From Hydrogenispora ethanolica (GTDB lineage Bacteria > Bacillota > UBA4882 > UBA8346), in contig NZ_SLUN01000024.1 of assembly GCF_004340685.1 (NCBI RefSeq), positions 1 through 64,000 on the forward strand: a stretch of 64,000 bases of DNA, written 5' to 3'. Under the pieces are notes generated by a model, which saw nothing but the letters and a program-made list of their open reading frames with translations, made no database searches and was not told the DNA's origin. This document shows positions 28,016-37,217 of the stretch, one piece after another (within the stretch, counting starts at the first letter, position 1; each line of letters opens with the position of its first letter). The position numbers and the translations under genes were made by a program.

Positions 28016-28342
28016 ATGTCCCTTCAAACGCTGGAATCGATGGTCCAATGGCTCGATAATCATGCCCTGGAAAACCCGACCTTAGAACGCATGTCATCCC
28101 ATGTGGGCTATTCTCCCTATTACTGCTCAACCAAATTTCGTGAGTACACGGGCGTCACTTATAAACGGTACCTGGCCAAATGCAGGCTGCATGCGGCTGC
28201 AAACCTACTGCTCCGGACGGACGATAAGATCATTGAGATTGCTCTTCAATGTGGTTACTCATCAGCGGAATCCTTATCAAGAGCTTTTATGGAAGTCTAT
28301 CAGTGTACTCCCACTCAATATCGGAAAGCACAGATCGGATGA
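28016..28342 (+). CDS. Small stand-alone AraC-type helix-turn-helix protein
   Basis: Only 108 residues, which is the AraC DNA-binding domain alone with no sensor part. The first helix-turn-helix lies in LERMSSHVGYSPYYCSTKFREYTG, the second in IIEIALQCGYSSAESLSRAFMEVYQCTPTQYRK. ATG at 28016 has AAAGGAG eight bases upstream; the frame is open further up but lacks another ribosome site. It ends 42 bp before a methionine aminopeptidase gene on the same strand. Its target is unknown. It could act alone like MarA or SoxS, which have this size. Confidence 0.85.
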   Translation: MSLQTLESMVQWLDNHALENPTLERMSSHVGYSPYYCSTKFREYTGVTYKRYLAKCRLHAAANLLLRTDDKIIEIALQCGYSSAESLSRAFMEVYQCTPTQYRKAQIG

Positions 28343-28384
28343 TATGGATCCTTTGTTCTGGGACTGTAGTGAAAGGAGTATCCA

Positions 28385-29260
28385 ATGATGGATAAATTGG
28401 GGAGAAATGATGCTTGTTGGTGTGGCAGCGGGCAAAAGTATAAAAAGTGCCACGCCGAGATCGACGAGCGGATGGAAAGTTATATGGCCAAAGGATATCC
28501 TACGCCATCCCGCAATTTATTAAAAACCAAACCGCAAATCGATCAGATCAAAGAAAGCGGTAAAATCAATATCACAGTGCTGGACTTCGTTGGCAGTCAT
28601 ATCGCGGCAGGCATTACGACGGCAGAAATCGACCGGCTGGTTTTCAACAAAACCAAAGAGCTCGGCGGCAGACCCGCGACGCTGAACTACAAGGGCTATC
28701 CCAAGAGCGTCTGCACATCGATAAACGACCAAGTGTGTCACGGCATCCCATCCGAAAAAACTTTCTTAAAAGACGGCGATATCATCAATGTCGATGTTTC
28801 AACCGAATACCACGGCTATTTTTCCGATTCATCCCGGATGTATTGCATTGGAAATGTATCGAGCGAAAAAAAGCGGCTGGTCCAGGTCGCCAAAGAATGC
28901 ATGGAGCTGGGCATCCAGCAAGTGCGGCCGTGGGGCTTCCTTGGCGACATTGGGCAGGCAATCAATGACCACGCGAAGCAAAATGGCTACTCGGTGGTGC
29001 GGGAAATAGGCGGTCACGGTATCGGATTACAATTTCACGAAGACCCTTGGGTAAGCCATGTATCCAAGGCCGGAACGGGCATGCTGCTAGTACCGGGGCT
29101 TATATTTACGGTAGAGCCCATGATCAACATGGGAACGGCAAAGATCTTCATTGATAAAAAAGATGACTGGAGCGTTTATACAGCCGACGGCAAACCGTCC
29201 GCACAGTGGGAAAACATGGTACTTGTCACAACTGACGGTTGCGAGGTATTGACTTACTGA
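28385..29260 (+). CDS. map: Type I methionine aminopeptidase with N-terminal SEC-C zinc motif
   Basis: A 291-residue enzyme that removes the initiator methionine from new proteins. Residues 11-23 form a SEC-C zinc motif (CWCGSGQKYKKCH), a known ribosome-associating extension in some type Ia enzymes. The five metal ligands are all present: Asp137, Asp148, His211, Glu244 and Glu276. ATG with GGAG six bases upstream. A second, shorter map gene near ribosomal genes is usual in such genomes but lies outside this window. Confidence 0.93.
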   Translation: MMDKLGRNDACWCGSGQKYKKCHAEIDERMESYMAKGYPTPSRNLLKTKPQIDQIKESGKINITVLDFVGSHIAAGITTAEIDRLVFNKTKELGGRPATLNYKGYPKSVCTSINDQVCHGIPSEKTFLKDGDIINVDVSTEYHGYFSDSSRMYCIGNVSSEKKRLVQVAKECMELGIQQVRPWGFLGDIGQAINDHAKQNGYSVVREIGGHGIGLQFHEDPWVSHVSKAGTGMLLVPGLIFTVEPMINMGTAKIFIDKKDDWSVYTADGKPSAQWENMVLVTTDGCEVLTY

Positions 29261-29302
29261 TTTCGCCATTTGGATTGTGAAGAATTGTAAAAGTAGTCGC
29301 CA

Positions 29303-29346
29303 AGCGGCGGTTTTGAGACATGAAAATCAAAGTCGTCGCTTTTTTT
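29303..29346 (+). terminator. Intrinsic terminator after the aminopeptidase gene
   Basis: A 14-bp stem pairs AGCGGCGGTTTTGA (29303-29316) with TCAAAGTCGTCGCT (29327-29340) using G-T pairs, followed by seven T residues. The rest of the 414-bp gap to 29674 shows no gene. Confidence 0.85.
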
Positions 29347-29614
29347 CAAAAAATGAGCTTCGGTGGCTGATCAGTGCGCCTTTTTCCGGATTCGTCAAGA
29401 TTGGGCGGATTCAAGGGATTTAAGGTTGCCGAAAACCTCTTCCAATCCTCAGCATGATGGCTTTTTTGCCCTCCATCCCAATCATTCCAGCGGATGATTA
29501 TCATTTACCGTCACCGTTCAATGCCCTGCTCACCAATGATAGGATTGATCCGATGCTTTTCTCCAAAACCCCATCGTCTCCTTGAGCAAATTTCAGCGGC
29601 CCCGCCGTTGATAA

Positions 29615-29642
29615 CAAAAAAACCACGAGTTAACTCATGGTT
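29615..29642 (-). terminator. Intrinsic terminator of the glycosidase operon
   Basis: Near-palindromic stem AACCATGAGTTAACTCGTGG on the minus strand, followed by seven T residues. It lies 33 bp after the GH43 stop. Confidence 0.8.
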
Positions 29643-29674
29643 TTCATCCTTCTTGTCAGTTCTCATTCGGCTCT

Positions 29675-31276
29675 TTATTCGGGTGTTCCAGATTCCCGTT
29701 CCAAGTACTCAAAATAATCAAAATCGGCATGTTTCCCGGAACCGTTCAAGTCTTGACAGCATAATCCGACAAATGCGCCGGTAAACTTTCCTTCCCGGCA
29801 GTACCCATCCGACAGACGGCTGGCATCCAAAACAGGACCGATAGGCGTCCAATGCTCTCCGTCCGGCGCATAAAAAAATCGCATCCGGTGATAATTCACC
29901 TCCACTTTCAGATAACAGCGCCGCCAACTTTCAATGCAGACATCTTGCCGGGCGGGATAGTCAAAAACGTTATTGTCGCAACTCCAGATCGTCAAGTATT
30001 TTCCGCCCTTTTCCGAATCACGGGAAATAAGGAGGTAATAAAAGTTTTCATGATCGTAAAGGCAGATTAAGCCCGCCATCTGTTTATAATTCTCCGGTTC
30101 AAACTCGACGCAGGTGCTCGACGTGTACGAAAAAGCCTGCTGACGCCGGGCAACCAAGGACTGGCGATGCCGCGAGGAGAGCGATTCCCGGCCTTTGAGC
30201 CGTAAATATCCCGGTCTTTCCGTCAGGGAGCCGATGTCCTCGGTGAAGGGAATTCGCAAGGTTTGAAAATGAATATTCAATTCGGGCGTATCGAAATCAT
30301 CCCGTACTGTTTCTGACGGATGGAGAAATTCCGGAAGCCCTGGGGCGGGAACCTGCAACTGCGGCTTTTTACCGCCGCTTTGTAACCGCAACCAATGATC
30401 CGGAGTCCAGACCATTTTTTGAATTGCCGTCTCCCTGCCTAAGGGATACCGGCCCATTGAAGGGATGGGGCGTCCGCAAAGATGCACCATATACCATTCT
30501 CCTGTTTGGGTCTCTACCAAATCGGCATGCCCCGCTTTTTGAAGCGGCCAGGCCGGATCCTCCCGCGAAGTGAGAACAGGGTTTTCCGGATCGACTTCGT
30601 AAGGGCCGGTGATGGAAGTGGAACGGGCCATGGTTACGGCATGCCCGAGCGAGGTGCCGCCTTCCGCAGTAATCAAATAATAGTAGCCGTTTCGTTTGTA
30701 AAGATGAGGCCCCTCGGTCGAACCGAGCGCAGTGCCATGAAAAATATTATAAACCGGCCCGATGAGTCTTTGAGATTCAACGGAATATTCCTGAAGCAGG
30801 ATTCCGCCAAACCGGTTTTTCCCCCGGCGATGATCGGTAACCATGTTGACCAGCCATTTGCGTCCGTCGTCATCATGGAAGAGTGAAGGATCAAAGCCGC
30901 TGCTGTTTAAATAAACCGGATCCGACCATTCCCCAGCGATATCCCGGCTGGTCACCAAGTAGTTGTGGGTATCTTTGGCCGGCGTGTATAACGTTTTGAC
31001 ATCGGTATAGATCAAATAAAACAAGCCGCCATCCCAACTGAGACAAGGCGCCCAGACTCCCCCGGAAGCCGGATTGCCGATCATATTCAACTGAGAAGTC
31101 CGGTTCAGGGGATGGGCGATCAGTTTCCAATGCACCAGATCCCGGGAATGATGGATCTGGACACCGGGAAACCACTCAAAAGTCGATGTGGCGATATAAT
31201 AATCTTCTCCGACTCGAATGATCGAAGGATCTGGGTTAAACCCACGCAAAATTGGATTATTGATCGGTCTCATCAT
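29675..31276 (-). CDS. Glycoside hydrolase family 43 beta-xylosidase / alpha-L-arabinofuranosidase
   Basis: A cytoplasmic enzyme of 533 residues. The five-bladed propeller carries the catalytic base Asp16 (FNPDPS), the pKa modulator Asp129 (GFDPSLF) and the acid Glu188 (GSTEGPHLY), at spacings typical of GH43 subfamily 11 xylosidases. A C-terminal beta-sandwich (about 330-525) is the usual xylosidase C2 domain. No signal peptide, so it works on imported xylo- or arabino-oligosaccharides. ATG after GGAG. It is the last of three glycosidase genes; a broken partial copy of its 5' part lies at 35104-35213. Confidence 0.92.
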   Translation of the reverse strand: MMRPINNPILRGFNPDPSIIRVGEDYYIATSTFEWFPGVQIHHSRDLVHWKLIAHPLNRTSQLNMIGNPASGGVWAPCLSWDGGLFYLIYTDVKTLYTPAKDTHNYLVTSRDIAGEWSDPVYLNSSGFDPSLFHDDDGRKWLVNMVTDHRRGKNRFGGILLQEYSVESQRLIGPVYNIFHGTALGSTEGPHLYKRNGYYYLITAEGGTSLGHAVTMARSTSITGPYEVDPENPVLTSREDPAWPLQKAGHADLVETQTGEWYMVHLCGRPIPSMGRYPLGRETAIQKMVWTPDHWLRLQSGGKKPQLQVPAPGLPEFLHPSETVRDDFDTPELNIHFQTLRIPFTEDIGSLTERPGYLRLKGRESLSSRHRQSLVARRQQAFSYTSSTCVEFEPENYKQMAGLICLYDHENFYYLLISRDSEKGGKYLTIWSCDNNVFDYPARQDVCIESWRRCYLKVEVNYHRMRFFYAPDGEHWTPIGPVLDASRLSDGYCREGKFTGAFVGLCCQDLNGSGKHADFDYFEYLERESGTPE

Positions 31277-31353
31277 GGCAACTCCAATCGTAGCAACATG
31301 AGTATATTATTGGGTCTTCTCAGAGCGGTTCAATTGATTTGGCTCCTCAAGGC

Positions 31354-33348
31354 TCAAACCAATATCCCCACGCCAAACGGGGGAAGAACGAAATTGGAGT
31401 GAACCTCGCGCTTCGTCAATAAATCAGTGTAATCTCCCTTCAAGTCGAGTACAACTTCATGAGAGTTATGGTTTAAGGCCATCAGGAATTGGCGGCCCCC
31501 ATTCTCTTTGCGTATCAATTCGACTCCCCGAACGGGCCGCGCCAATAATGGTGAAACTCCCGAATTATCGCTAATATATCGCATCAATCCGTCCAATGCG
31601 GATGGATCCAGATCACATCCGATATAATAAACCTTTCCATTTCCCCAGTCGTTCACGGTGATAGCGGGCTCCCCCTTGTAATAATCACTGGTATAGTCCC
31701 CTATTACTCTGGCGCTGGTAGGTTTGATGATATCACACCAGATGGAAGCCATAGCGCTTCCAACGACAGTTGCCACAGAAACCTGGCGGCCGCGATTCAA
31801 TGAATCGAACTCTTCCACTTCGATTCCCGCCATTTCGCTGAATTCCCCGGGTATCGTCAACGCGCTCATCGTGTTATCCCAATTTCTTGTTCCTGAACGG
31901 AAAGTCAGAACCAGCGTTCCTCCTGATTTGACATACCTGTCAAGCTTAACCTTAATTTCCGAATTCATCAGATTGAACGCGGGTAATAAAAGCAGTTTAT
32001 ATTTTGCAAGATCATCATCGATGCTGATAACGTCCACCGGAAGATGATTTTCGGCAAGGGTGCTATAATACTTCAACAAAAGCTTTTGATAATCAAAATG
32101 AACGTTATGCGGTTGAATTTGGTGACTCCACAGATTATCGTAAGATTTTATCATGGCTGTTTCCGCCATCACTTTCGACCCGACAATCCAGTCGGATAGA
32201 GCCTTTAATTCGGCTCCGGTCTGTTGAATTTCTTTATATCTCCTGCGGGGTACTGAATCATGGTCAAGGATACCGTACCAATATTGTTCCGTTCCAAAAC
32301 GGCAGGCCCGAAAACGGAAGTATAAAATCGCTTCGGCCCCGTGGGCGACCGCCTGGTAGGACCAAAGGCGTAATTGTCCGGGCTTGGGAGTGTCCGACAG
32401 TACATTCCAGCCGCACGGTCCGCTTTGTTGTTCCATCACCCAAAAATTTTTTCCCTTCGTCCCCCGCATCAGATCATGCGCCATGGCGGCATCGAGATAC
32501 GAAAAGGATCTCTTGGGAAATTCCGGGTAATTGTCCCACGAAACAAAATCCAGATCCTTGGCCAGATCGAAATAGTCAATCTCCGGGAAATGCCCCATCA
32601 AGTTGTGCGTGATCGGCTTCGCGGAAAAATTGCGGATCGTATCGATCTGCAGTTTTTGGTAGGCCACAACCGAATCCGAGGCAAACCGTTTATAATCCAG
32701 CGTCAAGGAGGGATTATGCCCGTGATTGATCGGGTCGGCTCCCGAACAGACACTATACGCCGGGAGAATTATCTCATCCCAGTCCCGATAGGTTTGACTC
32801 CAAAAGATCGTTCCCCATGCATGATTCAGAGCGTCAATCGTTCCATATTTTTTCTGAAGCCAGTGGCGGAAGGCTTGCAAACAGCTTTCACAATAACAAT
32901 AGGTTGTTTCCTGGCATCCAAATTCATTATCGACCTGCCAGGCGACGACACTTGAATGATCGCCGTAATGCTCCGCCACTTTGGCGACGATCTCCCGGGT
33001 GGCCTCTTGAAAGGCGGGATTATTGAAACAATAATGCCGGCGGCTTCCGAAACCTCTCGTGATACCGTAACGATCCTTCGGGTAAACTTCGGGATGCCGA
33101 TCCATGAACCATTTTGGCGGGGTTGCGGTCGGCGTCCCCAGGACAACCTGGATACTATATCGGCTTAAAAGCTCTATCGCCTCGTCAAGCCAGGAAAAAT
33201 CATAGCATCCCTTTTCGGGTTCGAGCTTCGCCCAGCCGAATTCGGCGAGCCGTACCAGATTGATGTGGGCCTCCCTCATGAATTCGGCATCTTTTTCCCA
33301 CATCTCTTTCGGCCAATGCTCCGGATAATAAGCTACCCCAAATTTCAT
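31354..33348 (-). CDS. Glycoside hydrolase family 42 beta-galactosidase
   Basis: A 664-residue cytoplasmic GH42 enzyme that releases galactose or arabinopyranose from beta-linked oligosaccharides. Acid/base Glu142 is in WQVDNEFG and nucleophile Glu306 in VMEQQSG. The zinc-binding cysteines of the family are present (Cys108, Cys151, Cys153, Cys156). A trimerisation domain (about 390-600) and a small C-terminal beta domain follow. ATG after GAGGTT. It lies 77 bp upstream of the GH43 gene in the same operon, suggesting breakdown of arabinogalactan- or xyloglucan-derived sugars. Confidence 0.93.
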   Translation of the reverse strand: MKFGVAYYPEHWPKEMWEKDAEFMREAHINLVRLAEFGWAKLEPEKGCYDFSWLDEAIELLSRYSIQVVLGTPTATPPKWFMDRHPEVYPKDRYGITRGFGSRRHYCFNNPAFQEATREIVAKVAEHYGDHSSVVAWQVDNEFGCQETTYCYCESCLQAFRHWLQKKYGTIDALNHAWGTIFWSQTYRDWDEIILPAYSVCSGADPINHGHNPSLTLDYKRFASDSVVAYQKLQIDTIRNFSAKPITHNLMGHFPEIDYFDLAKDLDFVSWDNYPEFPKRSFSYLDAAMAHDLMRGTKGKNFWVMEQQSGPCGWNVLSDTPKPGQLRLWSYQAVAHGAEAILYFRFRACRFGTEQYWYGILDHDSVPRRRYKEIQQTGAELKALSDWIVGSKVMAETAMIKSYDNLWSHQIQPHNVHFDYQKLLLKYYSTLAENHLPVDVISIDDDLAKYKLLLLPAFNLMNSEIKVKLDRYVKSGGTLVLTFRSGTRNWDNTMSALTIPGEFSEMAGIEVEEFDSLNRGRQVSVATVVGSAMASIWCDIIKPTSARVIGDYTSDYYKGEPAITVNDWGNGKVYYIGCDLDPSALDGLMRYISDNSGVSPLLARPVRGVELIRKENGGRQFLMALNHNSHEVVLDLKGDYTDLLTKREVHSNFVLPPFGVGILV

Positions 33349-33398
33349 AACCTCAACTCCCTAATATAAATTGAGCTAGCCTTTATGCTTCAATCTAG

Positions 33399-33525
33399 AA
33401 GCGTTGTGATAAACCCTGTCCGAAGGCCAGGGTGAACACAAAAGCTCAGAGAAGCAAGTGATAAAGTCGTTTTGAAATCCTCTTGCCAGTCGAATCGTTT
33501 GGAAAGAGACTTTATCACATGGCTT
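33399..33525. repeat. 127-bp inverted-repeat element, family A, copy 2
   Basis: This copy is the clearest: end symmetry extends to CTAGAAGC and GCTTCTAG. It lies in the gap between the GH42 and GH1 genes inside an operon, so it should be transcribed. Its GTGATAAAGTC (internal) and GACTTTATCAC (right end) form an 11-bp stem. Confidence 0.85.
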
Positions 33526-33583
33526 CTAGAATTTGATAAAAAATATCCTCTCCTCCTGATTCTTCACGGCTTTACTCTTTTAT

Positions 33584-34933
33584 TTAAATATTGCCGTTCG
33601 ACTCAATCACCTTCCGGTACCAGATTCCCGAATCCTTGATGATCCGGTTCTTTGATGTGAAGTCCACATAGACCAGTCCGAACCTTTCGTTATACCCTTC
33701 CGCCCATTCAAAATTATCCATGAAGGACCAGCAAAAATAGCCCATCGCATCGACTCCGTCCTCAGCAGCCCTTTGGAATTGGCGGATATAACGGGTTAGA
33801 AAATCGACCCGCTGAGGATCGTGAACTTTTCCGTCAAGATATACCCAGTCGGTGTTTGACAGGCCGTTTTCAGTAATGATAATGGGTTTTCTATACCTTT
33901 CGTAAAAGAATTTGGGACCCCAGTATAGCGATTGAGGTGTAACGGCCCAGTTGAATGCGGTTCTTGCAAAGCCCGTTTCCCTTTTTACCTCCTCCGGCCG
34001 CCCATCTTTACCCATTCTCACCGTTTTTCCGCTGTAGATGTTGGTCCCGAAGAAATCAATGGGTTGGAAGATGGTTTTCAGATCATCCGGCCCTATCTCC
34101 GGAAGCTCCTGTTCAAAGAGGTTCAAGCCGTCTTCGGGATATTTCCCGAGAAATACCGGATCCATCCACCAGCTGTTTGACCAGACATTTTTTTCGGTAA
34201 TAGAAAATGCCGCAGTTCGGGCCGCTTCAATATCCGGTTTTGAATTGCTCTGCGGAATATACGTTATGCCAACCGGCGCGTATCCAATCATTGAAGGCTG
34301 TTTCGCAGCGGCCCGAATAACCTGGACCGACTTGCCATGGGCTAGGAGGGAATGGTGTGAAGCCAACAGAACGTCTTTTAATCCCAGTTTGAGCCCAGGA
34401 GCAAGAGTTCCCTCCTGATGACCGCGCCCAATATAGCATTGGGGCTCGTTTTGGGTCATCCAATGGGTTACTCGATCTGAAAGCCGCTCAACGACAACTT
34501 TTGTATATTCGGCAAACCACTCGGGACTTTCGGGGTTAAGCCATCCTCCCCTTTTGTACAGTTCATAGGGATAGTCCCAATGAAAAATGGTGACATAGGG
34601 TATGATGTTATTTTTTAAAAGTTCATCCACCAAACGGTCATAGAAATCCAATCCCTGTGGGTTTACCTTCCCAATCCCTTCCGGAAGCACACGCGGCCAG
34701 CATATCGAAAACCGGTAAGCCTGAAGTCCCAATTCCTTCATGATTGCTACATCTTCCGACACCCTGTGGTAATGGTCGCAGGACGAATCCCCGGTATCTC
34801 CGAATTTTACAAAGCCAGGCTTTTGGCAGACCATGTCCCAGACGGATAATCCTTTGCCATCTTCATAAGCCGCTCCTTCAATCTGGTATGAGGCGGTTGC
34901 GGCTCCCCAAACGAAGTCATTTTTGAAACCCAT
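33584..34933 (-). CDS. Glycoside hydrolase family 1 beta-glucosidase
   Basis: A 449-residue cytoplasmic GH1 enzyme for beta-glucosides such as cellobiose. FVWGAATASYQIEGA opens the barrel; acid/base Glu163 lies in TQNEPQ and nucleophile Glu355 in IITENG. ATG 34933 has AAAAGGAG eight bases upstream; the frame open to 35002 adds an unconserved leader. The C-terminal GYNERFGLVYVDF is typical. It is the first of three glycosidases after the importer genes. Confidence 0.93.
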   Translation of the reverse strand: MGFKNDFVWGAATASYQIEGAAYEDGKGLSVWDMVCQKPGFVKFGDTGDSSCDHYHRVSEDVAIMKELGLQAYRFSICWPRVLPEGIGKVNPQGLDFYDRLVDELLKNNIIPYVTIFHWDYPYELYKRGGWLNPESPEWFAEYTKVVVERLSDRVTHWMTQNEPQCYIGRGHQEGTLAPGLKLGLKDVLLASHHSLLAHGKSVQVIRAAAKQPSMIGYAPVGITYIPQSNSKPDIEAARTAAFSITEKNVWSNSWWMDPVFLGKYPEDGLNLFEQELPEIGPDDLKTIFQPIDFFGTNIYSGKTVRMGKDGRPEEVKRETGFARTAFNWAVTPQSLYWGPKFFYERYRKPIIITENGLSNTDWVYLDGKVHDPQRVDFLTRYIRQFQRAAEDGVDAMGYFCWSFMDNFEWAEGYNERFGLVYVDFTSKNRIIKDSGIWYRKVIESNGNI

Positions 34934-35103
34934 GTTTTTACTCCTTTTAATCATCCTGAATCCGTGACGAATCGGTTTATACCAGGTGAAACGTTGTCGC
35001 AAGTTCTTACGGTTTTGCCTGGTAGCCTATAGAGGTCACGGATTCAGGATCATTCTAATTGCTGTTCCCATTGCAAATGGGGCCCGGCCATATTCAGCCG
35101 AAA

Positions 35104-35213
35104 AAGTCCGGTTCAGGGGAGGGGCTATCAGTTTCCAATGAACCAGATCCCGGGAATGATGGATCTGAACACCGGGAAATCACTCAAAAGTCGATGTCGC
35201 AATATAATACTTC
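35104..35213 (-). pseudogene. Broken fragment of a GH43 gene
   Basis: This 110-bp stretch matches 31096-31206 in the intact GH43 gene with about seven substitutions and one two-base gap by eye. It encodes part of residues 28-60 of the family ([17 protein letters not shown]), but a tryptophan codon has become TGA at 35180-35182. No start or further homology is visible on either side. The remainder of the 427-bp gap shows no gene. It marks an ancient or partial duplication next to the operon. Confidence 0.85.
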
Positions 35214-35360
35214 GCAGAATTTGTACGAGTGATCCTTTTCAGGACATAGTATACAAGTAAGTGTATCGTTATGGCAACGTTCTACCGCACATTGTGGTCC
35301 TCGTTTCGTTACCCGCTCAAATTCTCAGAAACATGGTTATATTTAATTTATAGAGACCCC

Positions 35361-36200
35361 TTATCCTTTCACGGCCCCTTCGGACAAACCGCTCAAAAAA
35401 TATCGATTCATGGTTAAATAAACAATAATCATCGGCAAAATCGAAATCATCGTCCCCGCAATCATCAGATTCCAGGAACTCACTCCTTCTCCACCGCCAT
35501 CTTTTAAGTTGACAATCCCCACAGCCAAAGTTCTTAAATTCGGTTTGGTAAGGGTAAATGCCAAAGGGAGCATAAACGCGTTCCAAGCTTCACGAAATGA
35601 TAATAAAGCAATGGTTGCATTGATTGGCTTCATAATCGGCATGATGACTCTCCAATAGATTTGAAAGCTGCTACAACCGTCGAGCATCGCTGATTCATCT
35701 AGCGATTTGGATATGCCCGAACAGTAACCCATGGCTAAAATGCTATACATCGGTTGCGACCAGGCAATTTGAACAATGATCATTCCCCAGAGCGAGTTCA
35801 GAAGGCCGAGATGCTTACAGATGATCACCACTGGAAAAAGTGTTGTCGCTCCGGTTAAAAAGAGGGCCGCTCCAAATGAACTCAACATCAGTTTTTTCCC
35901 GACAAAAACCTTCCGGGCCAGAATATAGCCGGTCATTGTCGTCGTAATTAAGATCCCGACGACACTGGCGAGAGAAAAAACCACACTATTGAAAGTATAT
36001 ATCCCAAAATTAACTTTACTGAATGCCTCGATATAATTTTGATAGCGCCAAACCCGCGGAATAATTTGAGCTCCGCCTTGCAGAAATTCCTCAACACTTT
36101 TAAAAGAGCCAAAAAAAGCATAAAGAATGGGAAATAACATGAAAACCAATATTCCAATGAGAAAAAAATAAATCAGGAATCGGCATAACTTGCGTATCAT
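35361..36200 (-). CDS. CUT1 ABC importer permease (MalG type), fourth importer
   Basis: Permease of about 279 residues with EAA loop DESAMLDGCSSFQIYWRVIMP and end LSEGAVKG. ATG 36200, eight bases after GGAGG, is preferred to the longer frame from 36230 that would overlap the previous gene. Confidence 0.9.
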   Translation of the reverse strand: MIRKLCRFLIYFFLIGILVFMLFPILYAFFGSFKSVEEFLQGGAQIIPRVWRYQNYIEAFSKVNFGIYTFNSVVFSLASVVGILITTTMTGYILARKVFVGKKLMLSSFGAALFLTGATTLFPVVIICKHLGLLNSLWGMIIVQIAWSQPMYSILAMGYCSGISKSLDESAMLDGCSSFQIYWRVIMPIMKPINATIALLSFREAWNAFMLPLAFTLTKPNLRTLAVGIVNLKDGGGEGVSSWNLMIAGTMISILPMIIVYLTMNRYFLSGLSEGAVKG

Positions 36201-36204
36201 ATCA

Positions 36205-37152
36205 TCATCCTCCGGTCTCGTCGGCCTCATTTTTGGTAAAATTCATATATAGTAAAGCCACTGCAGCCACGATGATTGTCGCAATGATGCTTACCGCAGA
36301 AGCATAACCTTCTTGGGCTACAACACTTCCGCCTCCACCGCCTTCAAAAAAATAGCGATAAATATACATCGTCATTACTTCGGTTTTTCCCGCAGGAGCC
36401 CCGTTGGTTATGGCCTTAATACTGTCAAACAACTTCATGGCATCTAATATTGAAAGAGCGGTGATGACCTTAAACAAGTCACCCAACATCGGCAAGGTAA
36501 TTTTAGTAAAGGTTACAAAGGTATTCGCCCCGTCAATCTGAGCACTCTCATAAATATCGAGCGGGAGCCTCTGCAAGGCCGCTAGAAAAAGAACCATATA
36601 AAAGCCAATCCCAAACCATAAACGAAATAAGACAATAATCCATTTCGCGACCCATTCGTTGGAAAACCAATCAATATTCGCAGAAATAAGATGAAGCGTT
36701 TTTAAGATAGCGTTCGCAATCCCGTTATCAGTAGCAAACATAAAATAAAAAATAATCCCCATTACCGCCGAACTGGTAATATTCGGCAGAAAATAAGTTA
36801 CCCGAAAAAAGTTTTTCCCGCGAATTTTCCCGTTTAAAATCACTGCGATTACCAATGCCAGCGGAATTTGCAATAAAGGAATCAGCAAACCGAATTCCAC
36901 CGTGTTGATAACCGTCTGCCACCACCCAATATCCTGAAAACAGCGCCAGTAATTGAGAAGACCAACCCATTTGGGATCACTAAAACCGTTATACTCAGTA
37001 AAGCTATAACCTAAAATATAGAGAATCGGTAAAAAGCCAAACACGATAAATAATACTCCGGTGGGAGCAATCATCAGATAATCACCCAGATGGGTTTTGG
37101 AAACTTTTGATGCCGCAGATCCCGAACCATCCGGCTTCATCAATTTATTCAT
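36205..37152 (-). CDS. CUT1 ABC importer permease (MalF type), fourth importer
   Basis: Permease of 315 residues with EAA loop YESAQIDGANTFVTFTKITLP. A periplasmic loop carries the unusual glycine-rich FFEGGGGGSVVAQEG before the last membrane segment. ATG after AGAGGTG. It follows the binding-protein gene and an attenuator-like hairpin. Confidence 0.92.
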   Translation of the reverse strand: MNKLMKPDGSGSAASKVSKTHLGDYLMIAPTGVLFIVFGFLPILYILGYSFTEYNGFSDPKWVGLLNYWRCFQDIGWWQTVINTVEFGLLIPLLQIPLALVIAVILNGKIRGKNFFRVTYFLPNITSSAVMGIIFYFMFATDNGIANAILKTLHLISANIDWFSNEWVAKWIIVLFRLWFGIGFYMVLFLAALQRLPLDIYESAQIDGANTFVTFTKITLPMLGDLFKVITALSILDAMKLFDSIKAITNGAPAGKTEVMTMYIYRYFFEGGGGGSVVAQEGYASAVSIIATIIVAAVALLYMNFTKNEADETGG

Positions 37153-37171
37153 TCCGAATCACCTCTTCTAT

Positions 37172-37199
37172 AAAAAGGTGGGCATCATCAATGCCCACC
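37172..37199 (-). terminator. Attenuator-like terminator between binding-protein and permease genes
   Basis: A perfect 9-bp stem, GGTGGGCAT with ATGCCCACC, has a five-base loop and TTTTTATAG after it on the minus strand. It sits between stop 37218 and start 37152 inside the operon, so partial read-through should supply the permeases at a lower level than the binding protein. Confidence 0.8.
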
Positions 37200-37217
37200 C
37201 CCATCCAAAACAGCTCT

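Noticed and set aside
27961-28016. Promoter for the small AraC gene (TATAAT at 27991)
   Set aside because: The only TTGGAC is 12 bp away, too close for a standard sigma-70 promoter; no better -35 is visible.
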